Below, piece by piece: positions 22,019-29,282 of a stretch of DNA of 29,699 nucleotides (positions are counted from its first letter, which is position 1; every line of letters begins with the position of its first letter). The translations under genes and the position numbers were made by a program. A model generated the notes under the pieces. That model was given only the letters and a program-made list of their open reading frames with translations, had not been told where the DNA came from and searched no databases. Origin of the DNA: a virus; the IMG/VR virus record IMGVR_UViG_3300021962_000455, positions 1-29,699 of that record; one strand, written 5' to 3'.

Positions 22019-22643
22019 AACAGCAGGTATAGACTACTCACTAACATCACCAGCAATTTGTTTTGATAACAGATTTTTCTATCTCGGTAAAGAGTTCAAG
22101 ACCTGGGAATACAAAGGTTGGCAATTCGAATCTACCAAATATCCTACATATGAATGTGAAGAAGAGCGTCACCACAAAATTTCATTGTGGGCGACCGGCA
22201 TTATTGTTTCATCTAATATAGATAGTGTATACATTGAAGACTATGCTTTTGGAGCTAAAGGTAGAATTTTTAACATAGGAGAAAACACAGGACATTTAAA
22301 ACATGAGTTGTGGAGACACGGAGTTAAATTTTCAGTTGTAGCACCAACACAAATAAAGAAGTTTGCTACAGGAAAAGGCAACGCAGATAAACAAGCAATG
22401 TTTGACGCTTTTACCAAATTGGTGAAAGTAAATTTACAGGATGCCTTTGAACATAAAATTCTAAAGAATCCTGTAACCGACATTATTGATGCGTATTACA
22501 TTAGTAGATACGGAGAATCAATAAACAAAGGAGAAGTAGATGGCCAGAAGACCAGTGAAGCAACAGGTAGAGCAAGACCAACCAGCGCAACAGAGTCCAC
22601 AGAAAAGGGAAACAAATCTAAACGCACTAAGAGTAAAGATTGA
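22002..22643 (+). CDS. RuvC-like Holliday junction resolvase
   Basis: This RNase H-fold nuclease probably cuts four-way junctions made during recombination-dependent replication. AGIDYSLTSPAIC (Asp11) begins the fold. SVYIEDYAFGAKG carries the second acidic residue, followed by FNIGENTGHLKHEL as in phage RuvC-like proteins. KGNADKQAMFDAF leads into DIIDAYYISRYG with the final acidic pair. The core ends near residue 170. The last 35 residues are Lys/Ser/Thr-rich and lie over the PhoH start, so they may be unconstrained or specially adapted. The start overlaps the zinc-ribbon gene by 17 bases. Confidence 0.88.
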   Translation: MTKIIKTAGIDYSLTSPAICFDNRFFYLGKEFKTWEYKGWQFESTKYPTYECEEERHHKISLWATGIIVSSNIDSVYIEDYAFGAKGRIFNIGENTGHLKHELWRHGVKFSVVAPTQIKKFATGKGNADKQAMFDAFTKLVKVNLQDAFEHKILKNPVTDIIDAYYISRYGESINKGEVDGQKTSEATGRARPTSATESTEKGNKSKRTKSKD

Positions 22644-23310
22644 CCATCTAAAAACATTTGAACCTCTTACAGAAAACCAACGAAAATTTTATGAGGCATA
22701 TAAAAGACAAGATTATTTTATCGCATTACACGGAGTAGCAGGAACAGGTAAAACATTTATTGCACTATACAAAGCACTCGAAGAAGTCTTAGATAAAGCA
22801 AATCCTTTCAATAAAATCATTGTTGTTAGGTCATCAGTTCAGTCTAGAGACATGGGCCACTTGCCTGGAGATGTTGATGAAAAAATGAGTATCTTTAGAC
22901 AACCATATCAACAAATTTGTCACACTCTGTTTGGTAGAGCAGATGCTTATCAAAGACTAGATGAACAAGGGCATATAGAATTTATTAGCACATCATTCAT
23001 TCGTGGTATGTCATTTGATGATGCTATCATCATAGTAGATGAAATGCAGAATATGAATTTCGAAGAGATTGATACTGTAATGACCCGTGTCGGTTATCGC
23101 TCTAAGATTATCTGGTGTGGAGACTACAGACAAACAGATTTAAGAAAGAACAACGATAAATCAGGAATTTTAAAATTCTTTGATATTGCAAAACATATGA
23201 AATCATTTACTAGAATTGAATTTAGCGCAGACGATATTGTGCGTTCATCATTGGTGAAGGATTACATTCTAGCAAGAATGCACTACGAAGATACAGAGGA
23301 AAACTTATGA
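22540..23310 (+). CDS. phoH: PhoH-like ATPase
   Basis: The 256-residue protein has the PhoH family layout. A variable N-terminus (1-35) is followed by PLTENQRKFYEAY, Walker A GVAGTGKT near 65-72, KIIVVRSSVQSRDMGHLPGD (split over 91-112) and Walker B IIIVDEMQNM near 164. MTRVGYRSKIIWCGDYRQTD is the C-terminal motor segment. PhoH is widespread in marine phages. An RNA-helicase or RNase-linked function has been proposed but is not settled. The ATG at 22540 has AAAGGAGA and lies 104 bases before the resolvase stop, making a dual-coding segment. Confidence 0.93.
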   Translation: MARRPVKQQVEQDQPAQQSPQKRETNLNALRVKIDHLKTFEPLTENQRKFYEAYKRQDYFIALHGVAGTGKTFIALYKALEEVLDKANPFNKIIVVRSSVQSRDMGHLPGDVDEKMSIFRQPYQQICHTLFGRADAYQRLDEQGHIEFISTSFIRGMSFDDAIIIVDEMQNMNFEEIDTVMTRVGYRSKIIWCGDYRQTDLRKNNDKSGILKFFDIAKHMKSFTRIEFSADDIVRSSLVKDYILARMHYEDTEENL

Positions 23311-23669
23311 ATTACTATCAGGGAGAAGTTATAACTGAACCAAATCGTTGGGAGCAAGTTGTCAAGTTTTGGAATGTTTTTTCTATGGATAGAATTTGTG
23401 GTGTGTATTTAATGATAAGTTATCTATACGAACAACACAATGTGAGAATGGTTGCCAATGAAGAGTTTAAATATATTTGCGAGAGACTACACAGCAATAT
23501 GGCAGAAGTCTATCAGTCAAAAGAAAATTCTTTTCCATTTACAGAATTAGTTGACAAAGAAAAGTTAGAGAGTTATAATACAGCGTTAATAGAAGAATAT
23601 CCAAAACTTTTGCGTTATAGGGCAGAAGTATGGTATGAGAAAAAAACAGGACAAAAGTTAAATGAGTAG
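23307..23669 (+). CDS. Unrecognised 120-residue phage protein
   Basis: No family is recognised. The protein is soluble and mainly helical, with NRWEQVVKFWNVFSMDRI, YLMISYLYEQHNVRMVAN and a Lys/Glu-rich second half. The ATG overlaps the PhoH stop by 4 bases with AGAGGA upstream. The gene contains a perfect consensus promoter (23551-23579) that reads into the next gene. The overlap with the membrane protein gene at 23662 is 8 bases. Confidence 0.7.
   Translation: MNYYQGEVITEPNRWEQVVKFWNVFSMDRICGVYLMISYLYEQHNVRMVANEEFKYICERLHSNMAEVYQSKENSFPFTELVDKEKLESYNTALIEEYPKLLRYRAEVWYEKKTGQKLNE
23551..23579 (+). promoter_or_regulatory. Perfect sigma70 consensus promoter inside a gene
   Basis: TTGACA (23551-23556), exactly 17 bp, then TATAAT (23574-23579), all 12 bases matching the sigma70 consensus. 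It lies inside the coding sequence of the 23307 gene. A transcript starting near 23586 would reach the membrane protein ATG at 23662 with a leader of about 76 bases. The encoded residues VDKEKLESYN are unremarkable, so the protein sequence does not obviously force the match. Confidence 0.75.
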
Positions 23670-24558
23670 AAAATACGATGCACAAGTGATATTGCCCTTC
23701 ATCACCGCAATTGCTTTATCGGCGATTGCGGCGTTTTATTCTGTCATTGGTTTAGCGCAGATATTTCCTGGTTCATACTGGCCAGTTATCATAATGGGTT
23801 CAGTTCTTGAGGCATCTAAACTTGTAACCGTTTCGTGGTTGTATAACAATTGGAAAGAAACGGCACGAATCATGAAATACTATTTTGTTATTGCCATTAT
23901 TTTGTTGATGGGCATAACATCAATGGGTATCTTTGGTTATCTATCGAAAGCACACTTAGATTCAAATGTTGTTATAGGTGCCAATAGTGTTCAGTTAAAA
24001 ACACTAGAGACACAAGAGAAGATTGCTAAAGAGCGTTTGAATTATCTATTACAGAGAGCAGGTGACCCTGCCACAGCATCAAACAGAATTGATAGACAGA
24101 TTCAAGAAACACAGTCAGAGTTGAAAAGAATTGCCAATGAAAAACTTCCTTTAATGTCGGAAGAAAATAAACTAACGGCAGAGATTGGTCCTATCAAGTA
24201 TATTGCCGAAGCAATGTTTGATAAAGAAGACCCATCATTTATTGATAAAGCAGTTAGATTAGTTATATTCACAATCATCATTGTGTTTGACCCTCTTGCA
24301 ATTTTATTATTAATTGCCGCAAATCAAACAGTAAGAAAAAATGTAGAAAACGAAGACCGAGCAATACAAGCATCATTACCAAAAAACATGAGAGCGGTTC
24401 ATGTGAATGATATTGTTGAACCCATTATAGAGCAACCTGTAGAAGACATTACTGAAGAGGTTGAACAAACGCCAGTTAATCCAACAAGAGTTTGGAATAA
24501 GTTTAAATCATTTAGTGAGACAATTCGTAGACCATCGCAATTGAAGAAAGATGAATAA
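23662..24558 (+). CDS. Membrane protein with large coiled-coil loop
   Basis: The 298-residue protein has hydrophobic segments at about 10-33, 38-60 and 70-92, a long helical coiled-coil region (about 110-175), a fourth membrane segment near 193-218 (AVRLVIFTIIIVFDPLAILLL), and a charged cytoplasmic tail (EEVEQTPVNPTRVWNKF). It resembles coiled-coil membrane proteins seen in marine T4-like phages. The function is unknown; superinfection exclusion or an envelope-scaffold role is possible but unsupported. It may be driven by the intragenic promoter at 23551. Confidence 0.75.
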   Translation: MSRKYDAQVILPFITAIALSAIAAFYSVIGLAQIFPGSYWPVIIMGSVLEASKLVTVSWLYNNWKETARIMKYYFVIAIILLMGITSMGIFGYLSKAHLDSNVVIGANSVQLKTLETQEKIAKERLNYLLQRAGDPATASNRIDRQIQETQSELKRIANEKLPLMSEENKLTAEIGPIKYIAEAMFDKEDPSFIDKAVRLVIFTIIIVFDPLAILLLIAANQTVRKNVENEDRAIQASLPKNMRAVHVNDIVEPIIEQPVEDITEEVEQTPVNPTRVWNKFKSFSETIRRPSQLKKDE

Positions 24559-24564
24559 AATAAG

Positions 24565-24581
24565 ATTTCATAATGTGAAAT
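24565..24581. other. Hairpin after the coiled-coil membrane gene
   Basis: ATTTCA, a TAATG loop and TGAAAT form a perfect 6-bp stem seven bases after the stop at 24558. No T-run follows, so termination is doubtful. The rest of the 177-base gap (24559-24735) holds only the promoter at 24679 and no supported gene. Confidence 0.35.
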
Positions 24582-24678
24582 ATGCGGGTAGCAATGACTT
24601 GGATTTCGCTCAATTTTGACTAAAAAACAACGATTCCGCACTCATTTTCCACTTAAAAATCAAGCACTTACAAGACAC

Positions 24679-24707
24679 TTGACAAATTTCAAAAATTATG
24701 TTAGACT
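24679..24707 (+). promoter_or_regulatory. sigma70-type promoter with extended -10
   Basis: TTGACA (24679-24684), 17 bp, TAGACT (24702-24707) preceded by TGT. The surrounding bases ACTTGACAAAT and ATGTTA closely match the promoter at 2213. A start near 24714 gives a leader of about 22 bases with AGGAG before the ATG at 24736. Confidence 0.8.
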
Positions 24708-24735
24708 GAGCATGTTAAATTAAATAGGAGTTGTT

Positions 24736-24957
24736 ATGCTTAGAATTGAAAAACTGGCGAAGCGAGATACCGCTATGCTTATTGAAGAAAACGGCAAAAA
24801 AATCAAGGTCTATGGACTACCATACAGAGTTTCAGGTAAACCATTAAAAGGCAACGGAACATTTGCTAATGTTTCAATTTGCCAATTTTTCGCTACAGAA
24901 AAACAAGCACAAGAATTTTTTGCTAAAGTAGAATTGGAATGGAAAGGAGTATTTTGA
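24736..24957 (+). CDS. Unrecognised 73-residue protein
   Basis: This is the first gene after the promoter at 24679, with AGGAG six bases before the ATG. The product is basic in its first half (MLRIEKLAKRD, ENGKKIKVYGLPYRVSGK). It ends with FATEKQAQEFFAKVELEW, a helix resembling the end of small regulatory or binding domains. No family is recognised. A host-takeover role would fit an early promoter, but that is guesswork. The stop shares a base with the next ATG. Confidence 0.65.
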   Translation: MLRIEKLAKRDTAMLIEENGKKIKVYGLPYRVSGKPLKGNGTFANVSICQFFATEKQAQEFFAKVELEWKGVF

Positions 24958-25316
24958 TGTGCCCTATTACTAAAATGAAAGTATTTTTTGCCAATTGGTC
25001 ATCTACTATCGGATGGTTCTTGCTTATCATTGCAGGAATATTTTGTCTTGTCACTCCATCATTTGCGGCAGATAATAAACAATTATATGAACAAAGATGC
25101 TATGAAGTTTTTAATGAAAAGCGTGGTGAGTTTGCGAGAATCGGTTCAACACTAGGAACACTAGCGACACTTGGTAGAACAGGCGATGCCGCCACTCTTG
25201 CCGCCATTGCTGGTCCTGTTGTTGGTGCCAAAGTTGGTGAGCGAGTTGGTCCTGCAATTGTCGGTCCTCAAGCAACATACAACACACAATGCATTTATAT
25301 TCCGGTGGTCAAATGA
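24957..25316 (+). CDS. Secreted small protein with glycine-rich repeat
   Basis: The chosen start is the ATG at 24957 (TGATG overlap with the previous stop, AAGGAG eight bases upstream). The 119-residue product has a hydrophobic segment near 20-40 ending PSFA|ADN, a likely signal peptide or membrane anchor with a cleavage site. The mature half contains a Cys, then LGTLATLGRTGDAATLAAIAG and VVGAKVGERVGPAIVGP, a Gly-spaced pattern like glycine-zipper envelope proteins. A second Cys lies near the end. An envelope-located role, for example in superinfection exclusion, is possible. Confidence 0.65.
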   Translation: MCPITKMKVFFANWSSTIGWFLLIIAGIFCLVTPSFAADNKQLYEQRCYEVFNEKRGEFARIGSTLGTLATLGRTGDAATLAAIAGPVVGAKVGERVGPAIVGPQATYNTQCIYIPVVK

Positions 25317-25609
25317 AATTACGAGTATCCGAAGAGAAAGGATTTGCTTTTGATGTTGATGACATAACATATCATCCTTTGACCAATAACATTCAGTTGA
25401 GAGTTGAATCATTGAAAATGGAAGATGTTGGTGATAAACTAATTGCCATATTTGAAGGTGCCGAAAAATTTTGTAAAGTATATAAATCAAATAATTCAAC
25501 CAATGTTTTTTATGTCTTACTTGAAGAAGTAAAAAACATTACCACAGTTCTTTTTAATTCGGAAATCATGGCGATTGAATTTGCCAAAGAAATTACAAAA
25601 ACTACTTGA
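25313..25609 (+). CDS. Unrecognised 98-residue protein
   Basis: The start is the ATG at 25313, which overlaps the preceding stop as ATGA. An in-frame ATG at 25289 lies inside the previous gene. The protein is soluble and alternates strands and helices (MKLRVSEEKGFAFDVDDITY, then VFYVLLEEVKNITTVLF). It ends with a helix AIEFAKEITKTT. No family or motif is recognised. It is the last gene before the promoter at 25606. Confidence 0.6.
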   Translation: MKLRVSEEKGFAFDVDDITYHPLTNNIQLRVESLKMEDVGDKLIAIFEGAEKFCKVYKSNNSTNVFYVLLEEVKNITTVLFNSEIMAIEFAKEITKTT

Positions 25610-25634
25610 CAAAAACACCAAGACTACATATACT
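25606..25634 (+). promoter_or_regulatory. sigma70-type promoter for RNase H
   Basis: TTGACA (25606-25611), 17 bp, TATACT (25629-25634). The -35 begins in the last bases of the preceding gene. A start near 25641 gives a leader of about 24 bases before the ATG at 25665. Confidence 0.85.
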
Positions 25635-25664
25635 TGAACTAATTAAATTTTAGAAAGACACATT

Positions 25665-26513
25665 ATGATTCTTGTAGACTTGAATCAGGTTATGATTTCC
25701 AACCTGATGCAACAGATTAATTCACGCACCGATGTTGAATTGTCGCCAGACTTAATTCGCCATATGGTGTTCAATGCCCTTAGGTCATACAAAGTTAAAT
25801 TCGGCAAAGAGTTTGGTCGAATGATTATTTGTTGTGACAATAAAGACTACTGGCGCAAAAAATATTTCCCTTATTACAAAGCAAACAGAAAGAAGACTAG
25901 AGATGAATCTGGATTCGATTGGAATCTTATTTTCGAATGTTTGAATACTATCAAGAGAGAGATTAAAGAATACTCGCCATATCTTGTTATTGAGATTGAA
26001 CATGCAGAGGCAGACGACATTATCGGAACAATATCACACACAGTAAGAGAAGAACCAATTCTTATTTTGTCCGGCGATAAAGACTTTCAGCAATTGCAAA
26101 TCTATGATAACATTAAACAGTATTCGCCTATTCTAAAAAAGTTTATTGCTTGCGATAATGCAGAAACATTTTTGATTGAACATATCATTACAGGTGACAG
26201 CGGTGATGGAGTTCCTAATATTCTATCAGATGATGATGCTATCGTTAGTGAAGATAAAAGACAGAAACCGATTCGTAAAGATAAAATTGCAAAATGGGTT
26301 TCAGACTTAGATAGTTTATTGGGTAGTGTTAATCGAATCAATTATGATAGAAACAAAAAACTTATTGATTTGCGTGAAGTGCCTGATGAAATCAAACAGC
26401 AAATTCTTAGCAAATATAATGGTAATATGATTGAAGGTGGTCGTGAAAAATTACTGAATCTTTTCATTGCCAAGAGAATGAAAATGTTGATAGAAGTTTT
26501 AGAGGAGTTTTAA
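25665..26513 (+). CDS. rnh: T4-type RNase H (FEN-family 5'-3' nuclease)
   Basis: This nuclease removes RNA primers and adjacent DNA from Okazaki fragments. The 282-residue protein shows the FEN metal sites: MILVDLNQVM (Asp5), IICCDNKDYWRKKYFPYYKANR (split; Asp near 58 with the Lys/Arg-rich arch), IEHAEADDIIGT near 118, LSGDKDFQQL near 135, and TGDSGDGVPNI near 179 with the helix-hairpin-helix entry. The C-terminal portion is basic and helical. The gene has its own promoter (25606). Confidence 0.93.
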   Translation: MILVDLNQVMISNLMQQINSRTDVELSPDLIRHMVFNALRSYKVKFGKEFGRMIICCDNKDYWRKKYFPYYKANRKKTRDESGFDWNLIFECLNTIKREIKEYSPYLVIEIEHAEADDIIGTISHTVREEPILILSGDKDFQQLQIYDNIKQYSPILKKFIACDNAETFLIEHIITGDSGDGVPNILSDDDAIVSEDKRQKPIRKDKIAKWVSDLDSLLGSVNRINYDRNKKLIDLREVPDEIKQQILSKYNGNMIEGGREKLLNLFIAKRMKMLIEVLEEF

Positions 26514-26723
26514 ATGAAAATTACTTTGTTGCCTTGGTGGGCGATGCTGATTGCTATTATTTTAGTAGCAATTTTTATTATTGGTTTTCCTTGGGCGATT
26601 GTCTGGTCAATCAATACATTGTTTGCGCTATCTATCCCATACACACTTGAGACATGGTTAGCTGCATCCGTTCTCGCTTATATCTTTGATAAGAGTATTA
26701 CAATTAAAAGCAAGGCAAGTTAA
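26514..26723 (+). CDS. Small two-segment membrane protein
   Basis: This 69-residue product is mostly hydrophobic, with membrane segments at about 8-34 (WAMLIAIILVAIFIIGFPWA) and 45-58. It ends with a basic tail (DKSITIKSKAS). The ATG follows the RNase H stop directly, with GAGGAG upstream. No family is recognised. The stop overlaps the next ATG by one base. Confidence 0.7.
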   Translation: MKITLLPWWAMLIAIILVAIFIIGFPWAIVWSINTLFALSIPYTLETWLAASVLAYIFDKSITIKSKAS

Positions 26724-27205
26724 TGATTGAAAAAATTTATTTAGATATGGATGGCGTAATCGCCGACTTTGACAAACGATGGTTTGATGTTTTTGGTCGA
26801 ACACCACTAAAGTCGAGAGACAAAAAAGAATTTAGTGGCGATTGGGAAAATTTTATCAAAGACAAGAACTTTGAAAAACTTGATTGGTACGAGGGTGGAC
26901 AAGAACTACTATCTTATATCAAAAAACTAAATGTTCCTGTTGAAATTTTATCTTCAAGTGGTGGTAAAAAATTTCATAGTGAAGTCGAAACTCAAAAGAA
27001 AGTTTGGTTAAAGAAAAATGGTATAGCATACAAACCAAACATAGTAGCAGGTCGTAAATTGAAAGCAGAGTATGCATCACCTAAGGTTGTATTAATTGAT
27101 GATACACCAGATGTTATTGATGGATTCAAAAAAGCAAATGGTAATGCAGTATTACATAAAAATGCAAAAGATACAATTGAGAAGTTAAAACAATTAGGTT
27201 TATGA
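26723..27205 (+). CDS. HAD-superfamily phosphatase, 5'-nucleotidase-like
   Basis: The 160-residue protein opens with IYLDMDGVIADF, a canonical HAD motif I (Asp8 and Asp10). VEILSSSGG near 72-80 is motif II, and VVLIDDTPDVIDGFKKANG is motif IV with the acidic pair. GNAVLHKNA follows, as in the NT5C-like deoxyribonucleotidase group. It is clearly related in layout to the HAD protein at 9843 but retains DMDGV. It may dephosphorylate nucleotides; the substrate is unknown. Confidence 0.88.
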   Translation: MIEKIYLDMDGVIADFDKRWFDVFGRTPLKSRDKKEFSGDWENFIKDKNFEKLDWYEGGQELLSYIKKLNVPVEILSSSGGKKFHSEVETQKKVWLKKNGIAYKPNIVAGRKLKAEYASPKVVLIDDTPDVIDGFKKANGNAVLHKNAKDTIEKLKQLGL

Positions 27206-27378
27206 TTAAGTGGTTGAAGTATTCTGGTGTATGGATTACAGTTGTTGTTAATCCTCTTCACTGGCAGATGAGAGCAGACACAATTAGACCAGATGAACTA
27301 AACCCTAAACTTTATGGGGTTGTAGTGAATCTAGGTCCTATTGTTATTCGTATAATTGTAGATGACGGGAGTTGGTAA
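27202..27378 (+). CDS. 58-residue conserved-looking small protein
   Basis: An open frame from ATG 27202 (overlapping the HAD stop as ATGA) to TAA 27378 fills the gap before the next membrane gene. The product starts MIKWLKYSGVWITVVVNPLHW and continues through RADTIRPDELNPKLYGVVVNLGPIVIRIIVDDGSW. The hydrophobic-Trp start and the VVVNLGPIVIRII strand suggest a small membrane-associated beta protein. The family is not recognised, but exact end-to-end coupling with both neighbours supports it as a gene. Confidence 0.7.
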   Translation: MIKWLKYSGVWITVVVNPLHWQMRADTIRPDELNPKLYGVVVNLGPIVIRIIVDDGSW

Positions 27379-27731
27379 TGAGCATAGAACAAATAGTTAT
27401 TGCTACAGTTGCTTGGCTTATAATGATAGCGATTGTATACAGGCATAGTGGATTTGAAAAAATTCGTGATTGTTATTTGATGTGGACAAAAAAAGAATAT
27501 TGGACTGATTACAACACAGTAGAATTTCTTTCTTGGACAGCAAAAGCAATTATTATTGTGCCAGGTTTGATTTTTGGAATCAGTATTTGGTGGTTGTATT
27601 TTCTAACACTTTTTACAAGTTTAACATTAATTTGGGCAAGCAACAAAAAATTGTTGCCGACACTTGTAGGTTTCAATACACTATGGGCGTGGATTAGTTG
27701 TATGGTGTTGGCACAGCATTTGATTGGATGA
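27378..27731 (+). CDS. Membrane protein, about four segments
   Basis: The start is the ATG at 27378, sharing its A with the TAA before it, with GGGAG upstream. A TTG at 27372 is in frame but less likely. The 117-residue product has hydrophobic segments at about 5-20, 53-70, 72-88 and 93-113, with a polar loop (RHSGFEKIRDCYLMWTKKE) after the first. Function unknown. It belongs to a run of small membrane proteins from 26514 to 28047. Confidence 0.7.
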   Translation: MSIEQIVIATVAWLIMIAIVYRHSGFEKIRDCYLMWTKKEYWTDYNTVEFLSWTAKAIIIVPGLIFGISIWWLYFLTLFTSLTLIWASNKKLLPTLVGFNTLWAWISCMVLAQHLIG

Positions 27732-27732
27732 T

Positions 27733-28047
27733 ATGATTTTAAAAGTTGTAGATAAAATTCACACAGGCATTGAAGACGCTCTCATATGGGCAATGAGAGA
27801 CTATCAATCTCATCCGGTTAGATTTTTGATTGAAATCTTAGCGTGGATTCTTAGCATTGGTTGTTCTATTACAATGGCATTGACTGTTCCGAATCCTCCG
27901 CTATTGATTCTTTATCCTGTTTGGATTGCCGGATGTGCGCTATATTCTTGGGCGGCATGGAGTAGAAATTCCTTTGGAATGCTTGCAAATTATTTGTTAT
28001 TGACTACAATAGATACTATTGGTTTGATTAACATGATGGTGAGATAA
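27733..28047 (+). CDS. Small membrane protein of marine-phage type
   Basis: The start is taken as the ATG at 27733, one base after the upstream stop. A TTG at 27724 is an in-frame alternative. The 104-residue protein has three membrane segments (about 33-50, 56-74 and 80-100), with NPPLLILYPVWIAGCALYSW and NSFGMLANYLLLTTIDTIG. I have seen this pattern in marine T4-like phages but know no function. Confidence 0.75.
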   Translation: MILKVVDKIHTGIEDALIWAMRDYQSHPVRFLIEILAWILSIGCSITMALTVPNPPLLILYPVWIAGCALYSWAAWSRNSFGMLANYLLLTTIDTIGLINMMVR

Positions 28048-28491
28048 ATGATTAAAATTGAAACAGGTGTTGAATTGCGCTTTCAAGATGCGGCGGTCAT
28101 TGAGGTAGTTCCTGTTGACCCCGATTTTAGCGATGATAATTTTGGTGAAGTATTTTTGCGTGACCTTGTCCGTAACTATATAGATGATGTAAAAGGTTTT
28201 GGTGATGATTCTATCAAAGAACTGAATGATATCAAATCTGAATTTGAATCTTGTCTCAGAATAATTGTTGATTCTATCTTAGAAGAATCAGAACCAAACA
28301 CAAAATTTTCTTGTATGGTTGAAGAAGACCCTGAGACAGGTGAGGCAATCATTCAGTTGCCTGAAGAAAAAATGAAAGAGATGGACTGGCGGGCTGGTGA
28401 TTCATTACAGTATACATTAACAGAGAACAAACAAGTCGAGATTAGAAACATATCTAGAGAGCAAAGACAACAAAATGCTAAAGAAGATTGA
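28048..28491 (+). CDS. AbrB/SpoVT-like domain protein
   Basis: The 147-residue protein is acidic over its first 90 residues. Its C-terminal 45 residues form an AbrB-like swapped-hairpin pattern: EDPETGEAIIQLPEEKMKEM, then DWRAGDSLQYTLTENKQVEI. AbrB domains bind DNA as dimers in transition-state regulators and antitoxins. Here the acidic N-terminus and small domain may make a phage regulator, but the match is a short pattern only. It overlaps the next gene by 17 bases. Confidence 0.65.
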   Translation: MIKIETGVELRFQDAAVIEVVPVDPDFSDDNFGEVFLRDLVRNYIDDVKGFGDDSIKELNDIKSEFESCLRIIVDSILEESEPNTKFSCMVEEDPETGEAIIQLPEEKMKEMDWRAGDSLQYTLTENKQVEIRNISREQRQQNAKED

Positions 28492-29281
28492 AAACTATCT
28501 AAAAAATCGTGCTGGTATTCCAACACCCACAGCAGAAACTTGGAGTGGTTGGCGCAGACATGATGAAGAATATAAAAATAAAGCACCGCTAACACATGCG
28601 GTGTTTAACATTATTGATTATATCGATACAAGAATTCATTGGTGGATTGTGAATCCTGTAACTGATTTTTTCTACGGCATTCGTTGTCGATTTATCAGTC
28701 GCCCTTGGATGGCAGATTCTAAATTGAATCGCTATCAATGGATGGACAAAGATACTTTGATTCTTCACTCTAACTTTGAAACACTTGTTGATTATGTTGA
28801 AGTTGAACTTGCGACATACGGGTTTGGTCGTAGCACAGATAATAAATTACTTGAGTTGTGGAATCATGTTCCAATTTTGCGTTTCTTCAGACCAGAAACA
28901 AGAAATGTTCAACACGGATTAAACTACTTGCGTTGGTGTGCTAAACTTGCAAAGCCATACAGCAAACACTATGAAGAATCTTATGTTGAGAATGGTAAAG
29001 CAAAAGAAGGTTCGCAACCTTGGTGTGCCGAAGAGGCATTTGAACTATACAAATGGTGGAAAAAAATTCGACCAAAACGACCAGACCCTCATGATGCAGG
29101 TGGTTGGACAGAATACTGCAAAAGAAAAAGAGATAGCGGTCAAGATTTGCTAGATGACGATAATCAAGATGATACTAGTGAAATTCACAAAAAATGTTTT
29201 GAGCTTGAACAGCAGTATGAGAAAGAAGATACAGAGATGTTGATTCGTTTAATTAAAATTCGTAAATCATTGTGGGTGTAA
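28475..29281 (+). CDS. Conserved phage protein of unknown function
   Basis: The 268-residue protein is rich in Trp and Tyr and starts MLKKIENYLKNRAG. It contains IHWWIVNPVTDFFYGIRCRF, WMADSKLNRYQWMDKDTLIL, FETLVDYVEVELA and EEAFELYKWWKKIRPKRPDP. A charged helical C-terminus follows. Similar proteins occur in marine T4-like phages. The function is not known to me. The ATG lies in the last 17 bases of the previous gene. Confidence 0.75.
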   Translation: MLKKIENYLKNRAGIPTPTAETWSGWRRHDEEYKNKAPLTHAVFNIIDYIDTRIHWWIVNPVTDFFYGIRCRFISRPWMADSKLNRYQWMDKDTLILHSNFETLVDYVEVELATYGFGRSTDNKLLELWNHVPILRFFRPETRNVQHGLNYLRWCAKLAKPYSKHYEESYVENGKAKEGSQPWCAEEAFELYKWWKKIRPKRPDPHDAGGWTEYCKRKRDSGQDLLDDDNQDDTSEIHKKCFELEQQYEKEDTEMLIRLIKIRKSLWV

Positions 29282-29282
29282 C

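Noticed and set aside
24551-24619. A 22-codon frame starting in the end of the coiled-coil membrane gene
   Set aside because: It is very short, has a weak initiation region and no recognisable feature. It could be a leader peptide, but nothing supports this.
24565-24660. Possible intrinsic terminator in the 177-base gap
   Set aside because: The 6-bp hairpin has no following T-run and its stem is AT-rich, so termination is not supported.
199-28595. Many open frames of 60-168 codons on the minus strand
   Set aside because: They lie opposite well-supported genes, lack ribosome sites and recognisable domains, and would break the uniform + strand layout. They are expected by chance in AT-rich DNA opposite coding sequence.
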